This document shows, piece after piece, positions 51,903 through 60,197 of a DNA stretch of 64,000 nucleotides. Origin of the DNA: Pseudomonas sp. LS1212 (lineage in GTDB: Bacteria > Pseudomonadota > Gammaproteobacteria > Pseudomonadales > Pseudomonadaceae); contig NZ_CP102951.1 in NCBI RefSeq assembly GCF_024741815.1, forward strand, positions 4,230,001-4,294,000, written 5' to 3'. The position numbers were made by a program, and so were the translations under genes. How positions within the stretch are numbered: position 1 is the stretch's first letter; every line of letters begins with the position of its first letter. A model generated the notes under the pieces. It had not been told where the DNA came from. It did no database searches and saw nothing but the letters and a program-made list of their open reading frames with translations.

Positions 51903-52892
51903 ATGAGTTTCGTCAGCGTCGAACATTTGCAAAAGAACTACGCCAGCACACCGGTGTTCAGCGACATCAACTGTCGCATCGAACGGGGCGAATTCGTCAC
52001 CCTGCTCGGCCCTTCCGGTTGCGGCAAATCCACCCTGCTGCGCTGTATTGCCGGGCTGACCTCGGTCAACAGCGGCAAGATCCTCCTGGACGGCCAGGAC
52101 CTGGTGCCCCTCAGCCCGCAAAAGCGCGGGATCGGCATGGTATTCCAGAGCTATGCCCTGTTCCCCAACATGACCGTGGAGCAGAACGTTGCCTTCGGCC
52201 TGCGCATGCAGAAGGTCAACGGCGACGACAGCCACAAGCGCACCGGCGAAGTGCTGGCGCTGGTCGAATTGCAAGAGTTCGCCAAACGCTATCCGCACCA
52301 GCTTTCCGGCGGCCAATGCCAGCGCGTGGCCCTGGCTCGCTCGCTGGTCACCCGGCCGCGCCTGCTGCTGCTCGACGAACCGCTGTCGGCGCTCGACGCG
52401 CGCATCCGCAAACACCTGCGCGAGCAGATCCGGCAGATTCAGCGCGAGCTGGGCCTGACCACGATTTTCGTGACCCATGACCAGGAAGAAGCCCTGACCA
52501 TGTCCGACCGGATCTTCCTGATGAACCAGGGCCGTATCGTCCAGAGCGGTGACGCCGAAACCCTCTACACCGCGCCGGTCGATGTGTTCGCCGCCGGTTT
52601 CATCGGCAACTACAATCTGCTCGATGCCGACAGTGCCAGCCGCCTGCTGCAGCGCCCGATCCACTCGCGCCTGGCGATCCGCCCGGAAGCCATCGTGTTG
52701 GGCCTGAGCGGCGAGCTCGACGGTGAAGTGCGCAGTCACACCCTACTGGGCAATGTGATCCGCTACCGGGTCGAAGCCCGTGGCGTAGAGTTGATCGTCG
52801 ATGTACTGAACCGTTCGGCGGCCGACCTGCACCCCAATGGTCAGCGCGTGTCGCTTTCCATCGATCCCACTGCCCTTTGTGAGGTAGCCTGA
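51903..52892 (+). CDS. ABC transporter ATP-binding protein
   Basis: A 329-aa ATPase: Walker A LLGPSGCGKSTLLR, Q-loop VFQSYALFPNMTV, signature LSGGQCQRVALARSL (a cysteine replaces the more usual Gln/Arg), Walker B LLLLDEPLSALDARI and H-loop FVTHDQEEAL. The C-terminal ~90 residues form a TOBE-like regulatory domain (LLGNVIRYRVEARGVELIVD), as in the PotA/FbpC/phosphonate-importer group. Confidence 0.93.
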   Translation: MSFVSVEHLQKNYASTPVFSDINCRIERGEFVTLLGPSGCGKSTLLRCIAGLTSVNSGKILLDGQDLVPLSPQKRGIGMVFQSYALFPNMTVEQNVAFGLRMQKVNGDDSHKRTGEVLALVELQEFAKRYPHQLSGGQCQRVALARSLVTRPRLLLLDEPLSALDARIRKHLREQIRQIQRELGLTTIFVTHDQEEALTMSDRIFLMNQGRIVQSGDAETLYTAPVDVFAAGFIGNYNLLDADSASRLLQRPIHSRLAIRPEAIVLGLSGELDGEVRSHTLLGNVIRYRVEARGVELIVDVLNRSAADLHPNGQRVSLSIDPTALCEVA

Positions 52893-52916
52893 GGGCTTTC
52901 AAGGAGTGTTTCCTAA

Positions 52917-53570
52917 ATGGCTCTAGCGATTTTCGATTTGGACGAAACCCTGATTCACGGCGACTGCGCGTCGCTCTGGAGTGCACAGATGGGCCGGTTG
53001 GGCTGGGTTGACAGCGAGTCCTTCCTGCGCCGTGACCTCCAACTGATGGACGCCTACGGCAAGGGCCACCTGGCCATGGAAGACTATATGGCCTTCAGCC
53101 TGGAGCCGATTGCCGGGCGTACACCGGAAGAGGTCGAGCATCTGGTCGGGCCTTGGGTCGAGGACTTCATCGAACCGATCATTTTCAGCGACGCCTGCAA
53201 AAAAATTGCCGAGCACCGCAAGGCTGGCGACCGGATCCTGATTATCTCGGCGTCCGGTACGCACCTGGTCAAACCCATCGCCGAACGCCTGGGCGTGGAT
53301 GAAATTCTCGGGATCGAGCTGGAGATCAAGGGCGGGGTGTATACCGGCAATACCGTCGGCACCCTCACCTACCGCGAAGGCAAGATCACTCGGTTGATGG
53401 ATTGGCTGGATGCTGAAGAGGAGAACCTCGAAGGCGCGTATTTCTATTCCGATTCGCGCAATGATTTGCCGTTGTTGCGCAAGGTCGACAACCCGCGGGT
53501 GGTGAACCCGGATCCGGTGTTACTTGCTGAAGCCGAGAAGGCGGGGTGGCCGATACATCAGTGGAGTTGA
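52917..53570 (+). CDS. HAD-IB family phosphatase (SerB-like)
   Basis: A 217-aa HAD hydrolase with motif I FDLDETLIHGD (Asp7, Asp9), motif II IISASGTHLV, and motif III/IV YFYSDSRNDLPLL. The HAD-IB subfamily acts on small phosphomonoesters such as phosphoserine. It is the last gene of the ABC operon, 24 bp after the ATPase, followed by a REP pair. Its substrate may be a product of the upstream phosphatase-like enzyme (inference). Confidence 0.88.
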   Translation: MALAIFDLDETLIHGDCASLWSAQMGRLGWVDSESFLRRDLQLMDAYGKGHLAMEDYMAFSLEPIAGRTPEEVEHLVGPWVEDFIEPIIFSDACKKIAEHRKAGDRILIISASGTHLVKPIAERLGVDEILGIELEIKGGVYTGNTVGTLTYREGKITRLMDWLDAEEENLEGAYFYSDSRNDLPLLRKVDNPRVVNPDPVLLAEAEKAGWPIHQWS

Positions 53571-53592
53571 GACCTGGCGACCGCTACGCGGT

Positions 53593-53672
53593 CGATCGCG
53601 GGCAAGCCCGCTCCCACAGGGATAGTGGTGTTTTCACTATCTACTGTGGGAGCTGGCTTGCCAGCGATGAGG
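53593..53672. repeat. REP pair type A / type B between convergent genes
   Basis: Type A copy then inverted type B copy with a ~25-bp spacer, filling the gap between the stop codons of the HAD phosphatase (plus) and quinone oxidoreductase (minus). Confidence 0.9.
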
Positions 53673-53693
53673 GCTTCACAGGCAAACGCCGAC

Positions 53694-54656
53694 TTAAACC
53701 AAACTCTCGTCAATCACCAACACCAACTTGCCCGACACCTGATTGCCCGCCAGCTCGGCAAACGCCGCCTCGGCATCGCGCACCGGGAACGTCTTGGCCA
53801 GCTGCGGCTTCAAGCGCCCCTCCACAAACAACGGCCACACCTGCTGCCCCAGATCGCTGAGCAGGTCGGCCTTGAACTGATCGTCGCGGTTGCGCAGGGT
53901 CGAACCCAGCACCTGCACACGCTTGGCCAGCACCTGGGCCAGGTCAAGATGCGCCTCGCGCCCGCCCATCAGGCCGATGATCACCCAACGGCCATCACGG
54001 GCCAGCAGCTTGAGGTTCAACTGGGCATAGTTGGCCCCGACCGGATCCAGGATCACATCGAAGGGGGCAAAGTCATTCAAGGCCTCCAGACCCTCCGTGC
54101 GTACCACGCCACCGACAGCGCCCAACTCCTGGCAATAGGCCAGTCGATCCGCCGAGCCGACACTGACCCAGCACGGGTTGCCGAACGCCTTGCACAACTG
54201 GATGGCCGCCGAACCGACGCCACTGGCACCGGCATGCAGCAAGACCTTTTCACCGGGCTTGAGCGCGGCAAGCTGGAACAGGTTCAGCCAGGCCGTGCTG
54301 TAGACCTCCGGCAGGGCTGCCGCCTCGACCAGGCTCAACCCTTCGGGCACCGGCAGTATATGCCGGGCATCGACCACCACCTCCTCGGCCATGCCACCGC
54401 CGGCCAGCAGCGCGCAAACCCGGTCGCCGACCTGCCAGGACGACCCGGGCCCGACTTCACTGATGATCCCGGCGCATTCGAGCCCGAGGATTTCACTGGC
54501 CCCCGGTGGCGGCGGATAAAGGCCCGCACGCTGCAGCAGATCGGCGCGGTTGAGCCCCGCTGCAGCCACCCGAATGCGCACCTGCCCCACGTCACAGGTC
54601 GGGCCAGGTGCCTGAACCCACTCCACATGTCCGTCAACGCCTTGCAATGCCTTCAC
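53694..54656 (-). CDS. NAD(P)H quinone oxidoreductase, PIG3-like
   Basis: A 320-aa zinc-free MDR-superfamily reductase. The N-terminal domain has AAGLNRADLLQRAGLYPPPP, typical of the PIG3/TP53I3-like group; the cofactor site is LLHAGASGVGSAAIQLCKAFG. The C-terminus (RDAEAAFAELAGNQVSGKLV) is complete. It reduces quinones or enals with NADPH. Divergent from prc. Confidence 0.9.
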   Translation of the reverse strand: MKALQGVDGHVEWVQAPGPTCDVGQVRIRVAAAGLNRADLLQRAGLYPPPPGASEILGLECAGIISEVGPGSSWQVGDRVCALLAGGGMAEEVVVDARHILPVPEGLSLVEAAALPEVYSTAWLNLFQLAALKPGEKVLLHAGASGVGSAAIQLCKAFGNPCWVSVGSADRLAYCQELGAVGGVVRTEGLEALNDFAPFDVILDPVGANYAQLNLKLLARDGRWVIIGLMGGREAHLDLAQVLAKRVQVLGSTLRNRDDQFKADLLSDLGQQVWPLFVEGRLKPQLAKTFPVRDAEAAFAELAGNQVSGKLVLVIDESLV

Positions 54657-54683
54657 AGTGCCTCCATAGTTGAGTCATGACTG

Positions 54684-54711
54684 AGCCCGGAGCTGTAGCC
54701 CCGGGCTTTTT
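54684..54711 (+). terminator. Rho-independent terminator in the prc upstream region
   Basis: Seven-base perfect stem AGCCCGG/CCGGGCT with a ten-base loop followed by TTTTT on the plus strand only. No plus-strand gene lies upstream, because the neighbouring oxidoreductase is divergent. It can only stop transcripts that start within or antisense to the oxidoreductase 5' end, or prc leader transcripts. Confidence 0.75.
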
Positions 54712-54795
54712 GCATTATGCGACCGGTTTCGATGGAACCGGCGAATTCAAAGACGGCCTAATATGCGTGAACAATTGCCCCCACGTCGAATCAGC

Positions 54796-56874
54796 ATGAA
54801 GCATTTCTTGCCAAGCACTGCCCTGGCCCTGTTCATTGGCCTGGCCGCACTACCGCTGTCGGGCAATGTGTTCGCCGCCAATAGCTGGGACAAACTCCAG
54901 CCGGACCGTGACGAAGTCGTCGCCAGCCTGAATGTGGTCGAACTGCTCAAGCGCCACCACTACAGCAAGCCGCCGCTCAATGACGCCCGCTCGGTGATCA
55001 TTTACGACAGCTATATCAAACTGCTCGATCCCTCGCGCAGCTATTTCCTGGCCAGCGACATCGCCGAGTTCGACAAGTGGAAGACTCAGTTCGATGACTT
55101 CCTCAAGAGCGGTGACCTGGACCCTGGCTTCATCATCTACAAGCGCTACCTGGACCGGGTCAAATCGCGTCTGGACTTCGCCCTGGCGGAGCTGAACAAG
55201 GGTGTCGAGACCATCGATTTCACCGTCAAGGAATCCTTGCTGGTAGAGCGCAAGGATGCCCCCTGGCTGAAGAACAAGGCTGAACTGGACGACCTGTGGC
55301 GCAAGCGCGTCAAGGACGAAGTCCTGCGCCTGAAAATCGCCGGCAAGGAACCCAAGGCGATCCAGGAACTGCTGACCAAGCGCTACAAGAATCAACTCTC
55401 GCGCCTGGACCAGACCCGCGCCGAAGATATCTTCCAGGCGTACATCAACACCTTCGCCCAGTCCTACGACCCGCACACCAACTACCTGTCGCCGGACAAT
55501 GCGGAAAACTTCGATATCAACATGAGCCTGTCGCTCGAAGGTATCGGTGCCGTGCTGCAGAGCGATAACGATCAGGTCAAGATCGTCCGCCTGGTGCCCG
55601 CAGGCCCGGCCGCCAAGACCAAACAGGTTGCACCGGCCGACAAGATCATCGGTGTCGCCCAGGGCGACAAGGAAATGGTCGACGTGATCGGCTGGCGCCT
55701 GGACGAAGTGGTCAAGCTTATCCGTGGTCCGAAGGGCTCGGTGGTCCGTCTTGAAGTGATTCCGGCCAGCAATGCGCCGAACGACCAGACCAGCAAGATC
55801 GTGCCGATCACCCGCGAAGCGGTGAAGCTCGAGGAACAAGCCGCGAAAAAATCGGTACTCAACCTCAAGCAGGATGGCCGCGACTACAAGCTGGGCATCA
55901 TCGAGATCCCGGCGTTCTACCTGGACTTCAAAGCGTTCCGTGCCGGTGATCCGGAGTACAAGAGCACCACGCGCGACGTGAAGAAACTGCTGACCGAACT
56001 GCAGAAAGACAAAGTCGACGGCGTGGTCATCGACCTGCGCAACAATGGCGGCGGTTCCCTGCAGGAAGCCACCGAGCTGACCAGCCTGTTCATCGACAAG
56101 GGCCCGACGGTCCTGGTACGCAACAGCGATGGCCGGGTCGATGTGCTCGAAGACGAAAACCCGGGCGCCTTCTACAAAGGCCCGCTGGCGTTGCTGGTCA
56201 ACCGCCTGTCGGCATCGGCCTCGGAGATCTTCGCCGGTGCCATGCAGGATTACCACCGCGCGCTGGTCATCGGTGGCCAGACCTTCGGCAAAGGCACCGT
56301 GCAGACCATCCAGCCGCTCAACCACGGCGAGCTGAAGCTGACCCTGGCCAAGTTCTACCGGGTTTCCGGGCAGAGCACCCAGCACCAGGGCGTACTGCCG
56401 GATATCGACTACCCGTCAATGATCGACACCAAGGAAATCGGCGAAAGCGCGCTGCCTGAAGCCATGCCATGGGACACCATCCGCCCGGCCATCAAACCGG
56501 CCTCGGACCCGTTCAAGCCGTTCCTGGCGCAGCTCAAGGCTAGCCACGATGCCCGCTCGGCCAAGGACCCGGAGTTCATTTACATCCGCGATCGCCTGTC
56601 CCTGACCGAGAAACTGATGAACGAGAAGACCGTCAGCCTCAATGAAGTGGAACGACGTGCCCAGCACACCGATATCGAAAGCAAACAGTTGGCTCTTGAG
56701 AACACCCGGCGCAAGGCCAAGGGCGAAGAGCCGCTCAAGGAGCTGAAGAAAGAAGACGAGGACGCACTGCCGGTCGAAGACGATACCAAGCCGGAAGACG
56801 ACGCCTACCTCAGCGAAACCGGGCGCATTCTGCTCGATTACCTGGGGATGAATTCGGCGGTGGCGAAACACTGA
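54796..56874 (+). CDS. prc: Carboxy-terminal (tail-specific) processing protease
   Basis: Periplasmic S41 protease of ~692 aa (AlgO in P. aeruginosa, which takes part in degradation of MucA). Signal peptide from the ATG at 54796 (MKHFLPSTALALFIGLAALP); an ATG 11 codons upstream is an alternative with no better ribosome site. PDZ domain around SLSLEGIGAVLQSDNDQVKI; the catalytic Ser-Lys dyad is in NRLSASASEIFAG and GGQTFGKGTVQT. The long C-terminal DUF3340 part (KASHDARSAKDPEFIYIRDR) is present. A strong terminator follows. Confidence 0.94.
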   Translation: MKHFLPSTALALFIGLAALPLSGNVFAANSWDKLQPDRDEVVASLNVVELLKRHHYSKPPLNDARSVIIYDSYIKLLDPSRSYFLASDIAEFDKWKTQFDDFLKSGDLDPGFIIYKRYLDRVKSRLDFALAELNKGVETIDFTVKESLLVERKDAPWLKNKAELDDLWRKRVKDEVLRLKIAGKEPKAIQELLTKRYKNQLSRLDQTRAEDIFQAYINTFAQSYDPHTNYLSPDNAENFDINMSLSLEGIGAVLQSDNDQVKIVRLVPAGPAAKTKQVAPADKIIGVAQGDKEMVDVIGWRLDEVVKLIRGPKGSVVRLEVIPASNAPNDQTSKIVPITREAVKLEEQAAKKSVLNLKQDGRDYKLGIIEIPAFYLDFKAFRAGDPEYKSTTRDVKKLLTELQKDKVDGVVIDLRNNGGGSLQEATELTSLFIDKGPTVLVRNSDGRVDVLEDENPGAFYKGPLALLVNRLSASASEIFAGAMQDYHRALVIGGQTFGKGTVQTIQPLNHGELKLTLAKFYRVSGQSTQHQGVLPDIDYPSMIDTKEIGESALPEAMPWDTIRPAIKPASDPFKPFLAQLKASHDARSAKDPEFIYIRDRLSLTEKLMNEKTVSLNEVERRAQHTDIESKQLALENTRRKAKGEEPLKELKKEDEDALPVEDDTKPEDDAYLSETGRILLDYLGMNSAVAKH

Positions 56875-56958
56875 GTGGCAAGGCGTCGATGATGGCCAAA
56901 TAATGTGTGCCTGAACGGCGCAGCGTCATTAAACAGTCATCATTCTGTCGTGAAATAC

Positions 56959-56993
56959 GGGGCTGAGCGCCATGGGCGCCCAGCCCTTTTTTT
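56959..56993 (+). terminator. Rho-independent terminator after prc
   Basis: Stem GGGCTG/CAGCCC continued by GCGC/GCGC around a CATGG loop, then seven T. It lies between prc and the cyclic-di-GMP gene and ends only 17 bp before the latter's start codon, so it could also attenuate that gene. Confidence 0.88.
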
Positions 56994-57009
56994 CAAGGTA
57001 GCCCTCGCC

Positions 57010-58833
57010 ATGACCGTCACCGAACAGCTCAGCGCCTTGAGTAGCATACTGGCTCAAAGCGGCTTGCACAGCCTGTTCCAACCCATCATCTGCCTGTCCG
57101 AGCGACGCATCCTGGGCTATGAAGCCTTGAGCCGGGGGCCGTCCAACAGCCCGCTGCACTCTCCGATCAACCTGTTCGCCATTGCGCGTCAGGCCGGTCG
57201 CCTCAGCGAGCTGGAAATCGCCTGCCGGGAAAGCGCTTGCCGCCGTTTCAGCGCGCAGCAGCTCGAGGGCAAGCTGTTTCTCAACGTCTCGCCCGAATCC
57301 CTGCTCGAACCCACCCATCAACCGGGGCGTACCCTGCAGCTGTTGCAACACTATGGTATTGCGCCCAGCCAGGTGGTGATCGAGCTGACCGAGCAGACAC
57401 CGACCGATGATTTCCAGCTGCTCTACAATGCCCTGCACCACTACCGCGCCATGGGTTTCTCCATCGCCCTGGACGACCTGGGTGCCGGCTACTCAAGCCT
57501 GCGCCTGTGGTCGGAGTTGCGCCCGGATTACGTCAAGATCGACCGGCATTTCATCGATGGCATCCATCAGGACGCGGTCAAGCGCGAGTTCGTCGGCTCC
57601 ATCCTGCAGATCGCCAAGGCGTCGCGGGCGCAGGTGATTGCCGAAGGCATCGAGCTGGCCGAAGAGCTTTCGGTGCTCACCGAAATGGGCGTGGACCTGG
57701 TGCAGGGCTACCTGCTCTGCCGCCCGCAGGAGCAGCCCCCGCGCGAAGCCCGCGCCATGCTGCCCAGGCAACCGGATGCGGCTGTCCCGGCGCTCAATGA
57801 CGATGGCTGCGACCTTGGTGCGCTGCTGATCGAACACCCCGCCGTCTCCTGCGACACGCCCACGGCCGATGTCCTGGAAGCCTTTCGGCGCCAGGCCAAC
57901 CTCAACTCGCTGGCAGTGCTCGATGCCCAGGATCATCCCTGCGGGATCATCCATCGCCACTCGCTCTCCGATGCGCTGCTCAAGCCCTTCGGCACCGACC
58001 TGTTCGCCCGCAAGCCGATCAGCCGGCTGATGAGTGACGACTTCCTCGCGGTCGAACTGAATCAGTCGTTGCAGCAGGTCAGCCGGCTGCTGACCAGCCG
58101 TGCCCGGCAGCGCATCGAAGAGGACTTCATCATCACCGTCAATGGCTGCTACCTGGGGCTGGGACGGGTCATTGACGTGCTCAAGCTGATCACCGAACTG
58201 AAGATCCAGCAGGCCCGGCATGCCAACCCCTTGACCTTGCTGCCGGGCAATGTGCCGATCCAGCAATGCCTGACCCGGCTATTGCAACAAGGGCGTGAGT
58301 CGGTGATCTGCTATGTGGATATCGACAGTTTCAAACCCTTCAATGACATCCATGGCTATGCCCGGGGCGACGAGGTGTTGCTGTGTCTGGCCCAATGCCT
58401 GAACGAACGGGTCGACCCCAGCCGCGATTTTGTCGGGCATATCGGCGGGGACGACTTCCTGCTGGTGTTGGGCTGCGACGACTGGCGCAAACACCTGCAA
58501 CAGTTGCTTGAAGACTTCCAGAGCCAGTGTCGACGCCTCTATCGCGCCGAGGATCTGGAGCAAGGCTTTTTCGTTTCCCACAACCGTCAGGGGCAGCGCC
58601 AGGAATTCCCGCTGCTGTCACTCTCCATCGGCGTGGTGCATCTGCGTGAGCAGGCCTGCGCCCACCTCGATGCCGGTCAACTGGCCGAGCTGGCCTCGCG
58701 GGCCAAGCACCACGCCAAGGAGATACCGGGCTACAGCCTGCACCTGATCGATACCCTCAACCTTGATAGCGTTGCGCCAGCTCAGGGTCCGGCGCCAGGC
58801 AAAGGTGGCAAGGCTTACCCCTCCTCGGGATAG
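57010..58833 (+). CDS. EAL-CBS-GGDEF cyclic-di-GMP protein
   Basis: A 607-aa cytoplasmic protein: EAL domain (~10-260; GYEALSRGPS with Glu38-Ala39-Leu40, ELTEQTP, ALDDLGAGYSS, VKIDRHFI, AEGIE, VQGYLL), a pair of CBS domains (~275-395) and a GGDEF domain (~420-595). The EAL catalytic residues look complete. The GGDEF signature reads GGDDF (~479-483), so cyclase activity is doubtful and it may act as a GTP or regulatory site. The domain order and position after prc match PA3258 of P. aeruginosa. Confidence 0.92.
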   Translation: MTVTEQLSALSSILAQSGLHSLFQPIICLSERRILGYEALSRGPSNSPLHSPINLFAIARQAGRLSELEIACRESACRRFSAQQLEGKLFLNVSPESLLEPTHQPGRTLQLLQHYGIAPSQVVIELTEQTPTDDFQLLYNALHHYRAMGFSIALDDLGAGYSSLRLWSELRPDYVKIDRHFIDGIHQDAVKREFVGSILQIAKASRAQVIAEGIELAEELSVLTEMGVDLVQGYLLCRPQEQPPREARAMLPRQPDAAVPALNDDGCDLGALLIEHPAVSCDTPTADVLEAFRRQANLNSLAVLDAQDHPCGIIHRHSLSDALLKPFGTDLFARKPISRLMSDDFLAVELNQSLQQVSRLLTSRARQRIEEDFIITVNGCYLGLGRVIDVLKLITELKIQQARHANPLTLLPGNVPIQQCLTRLLQQGRESVICYVDIDSFKPFNDIHGYARGDEVLLCLAQCLNERVDPSRDFVGHIGGDDFLLVLGCDDWRKHLQQLLEDFQSQCRRLYRAEDLEQGFFVSHNRQGQRQEFPLLSLSIGVVHLREQACAHLDAGQLAELASRAKHHAKEIPGYSLHLIDTLNLDSVAPAQGPAPGKGGKAYPSSG

Positions 58834-59183
58834 CTGTACTCGAACACCCGAACCACTTCCGAAGCGTGCCAGGAAGCGGCAGCGACGCCATCGGAGGGGC
58901 CGGAAAACCGCCCCAGGCGCTCAACACATTCAAAGAAACCGGTGCGCGGCAATCGGCTGGCGCCCTGGCTGATCACCAGTGAACTGCGCAAGGGTTGTTC
59001 GGCGCGGGCATCGAGTACCGCCAGGTACTCCAGCGCCGCCGTCAGGGTCTGCATGGCAGGCGTGGGAAACTGCAACCGCTCGAGCAACGCCCGGTACGTC
59101 AGCAAATGGCGTTGGCGACGGGCATGATCAAGTTCGCTCAGCAGCCCTTCCCACTGTTGGCGGCTGATGCGCACGGTAGTCAC
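58815..59183 (-). CDS. Unknown 122-aa protein paired with an XRE regulator
   Basis: Helical N-terminal half (RISRQQWEGLLSELDHARRQ) and a more beta-like C-terminal half (RSSLVISQGASRLPRTGFFE, ASWHASEVVRVFEYSYPEEG). I do not recognise the family. It overlaps the XRE gene by 4 bp (start inside the regulator's stop region) and the convergent cyclic-di-GMP gene by 19 bp at the 3' end. The size and order (DNA-binding protein first, small partner second) resemble toxin-antitoxin pairs, but no known toxin motif is visible. Confidence 0.7.
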   Translation of the reverse strand: MTTVRISRQQWEGLLSELDHARRQRHLLTYRALLERLQFPTPAMQTLTAALEYLAVLDARAEQPLRSSLVISQGASRLPRTGFFECVERLGRFSGPSDGVAAASWHASEVVRVFEYSYPEEG

Positions 59184-59524
59184 GAGGCATCCCTCCAGCC
59201 AGGAACCCCCAGCTCCCAGGCAAGGCTTCGTCGGATCGCCGCATCGGGCAGGCGCTCGCCGCTTTCAATCATCGACAGATAGGACGGGCTGATACCAACG
59301 GTCCGCGCCAGGGCCTCGAGCGCCAGGCCCTTGGCCTCGCGCAACACCCGCAAAGACTCAAGACCAGGCAACTCGGTGGCCGCTGGTGCAGTTGACGGTT
59401 TGGTGGAAGGTTCATTGAAACTGTGTTCGGACTGCCCTGCTGCACGCAGCAAAGCCTGGTACTGAGCCCATGGCACAACCGCATATTCCGGTTGACCATC
59501 ACGGCTGATGACCTGAATCCCCAT
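59180..59524 (-). CDS. XRE-family regulator with antitoxin-like N-terminus
   Basis: A 114-aa protein: an N-terminal segment (MGIQVISRDGQPEYAVVPWA QYQALL) like those of Phd/YefM-type or HigA-like antitoxins, a Ser/Pro/Ala-rich linker, and a C-terminal helix-turn-helix (LRVLREAKGLALEALARTVG ISPSYLSMIESGERLP). The ATG at 59524 is chosen because it gives this N-terminus. First gene of a two-gene unit with the 122-aa unknown. It is the last gene with ordinary chromosomal composition before the AT-rich region. Confidence 0.83.
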   Translation of the reverse strand: MGIQVISRDGQPEYAVVPWAQYQALLRAAGQSEHSFNEPSTKPSTAPAATELPGLESLRVLREAKGLALEALARTVGISPSYLSMIESGERLPDAAIRRSLAWELGVPGWRDAS

Positions 59525-59804
59525 TACGACCCCCTGTAGGATTACGATATGTAATCCGTTTACTACGCACAAAAGCCTTATGTATCTGATACTTAGGCTT
59601 AGAGCACGGCATCGGTATCCCTATTTCTATCCCAGTTGGCAGCGGCAGGCCGGGCCCCCTCTACGATCTGGTTGGCTAACTGTACCACCGGAAGGGGGGC
59701 AGCTACCAAGCGTCGAGTGCTGAGCCCCCCAGGAAAATACCCCCTGCCCGGAAATCACCCCCTGAGCAAAGCAGAAGGCATAATTAGACGAACGGTATTT
59801 ATAT

Positions 59805-60067
59805 CAAGTCCTTGATTTCTCAAGCCTTCTCTTAATTTTAATTACAGCCAGCTAATTAGCCGCTTAATTTTAAGCTCCTAATAAATAGCGACTAATCTCC
59901 CCCAAGTACTTGATTTCTCAAACCTTCTCTTAATTTTAGCTCCATAATAAATAGCCCTACTAATTAACCACTTAATTTTAAGCCCCTAATAAATAGCGGC
60001 TAATTATTTTTAAGGCCATAGCCTGTGCCCCCAAGTCTTTGATTTTCAAACCTTCTCTTAATTTTAA
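59805..60067. repeat. Three-copy AT-rich imperfect direct repeat
   Basis: The unit (C)AAGT.CTTGATTTCTCAA.CCTTC then TCTTAATTTTA occurs at about 59805-59840, 59902-59938 and 60032-60066. A second unit, CTTAATTTTAAGC.CC then TAATAAATAGCG.CTAAT, occurs at 59862-59896 and 59970-60004, with a partial copy at 59939-59958. The copies alternate, so a composite module of about 100-130 bp has been duplicated and has diverged slightly. Confidence 0.85.
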
Positions 60068-60154
60068 TTGGTTAATTCCTTAAAATTAATTAATTAAAAG
60101 CTAAAGGTAAAAAACTTCGACTTTTGTTCTTGCCCAACTTCCAAAAATCGGTTG

Positions 60155-60160
60155 TATACT
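60155..60160 (+). promoter_or_regulatory. Probable -10 of the excisionase-like gene
   Basis: TATACT 37 bp before the ATG, just after the AT-rich repeat tract. A TTGCCC hexamer lies upstream, but at a rather long 19-bp spacing, so the -35 is uncertain. Confidence 0.45.
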
Positions 60161-60197
60161 ATCGCCCATGTTCAAAGTTCACTAAGGTATCCCAATC

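Larger units (their letters stand above)
59525..60197. other. AT-rich boundary region without genes
   Basis: About 670 bp. The first ~230 bp are of mixed composition, with several runs of G or C (GGGCCCCCT, AAGGGGGGCAG, GCCCCCCAGG). From ~59780 composition drops sharply, dominated by TTAATTTTA and TAATTA, with three long imperfect repeats described separately. No reading frame with coding character and no tRNA gene was found here. This is the likely left boundary of an inserted element, but I could not identify an attachment site. Confidence 0.6.

Noticed and set aside
54850..56385. A 511-codon minus-strand frame opposite prc
   Set aside because: Shadow of prc codon bias; no start signal and no family features.
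59573..59760. A tRNA gene as integration site at the element boundary
   Set aside because: No cloverleaf, TTCGA loop or CCA-type end could be built from the sequence here.
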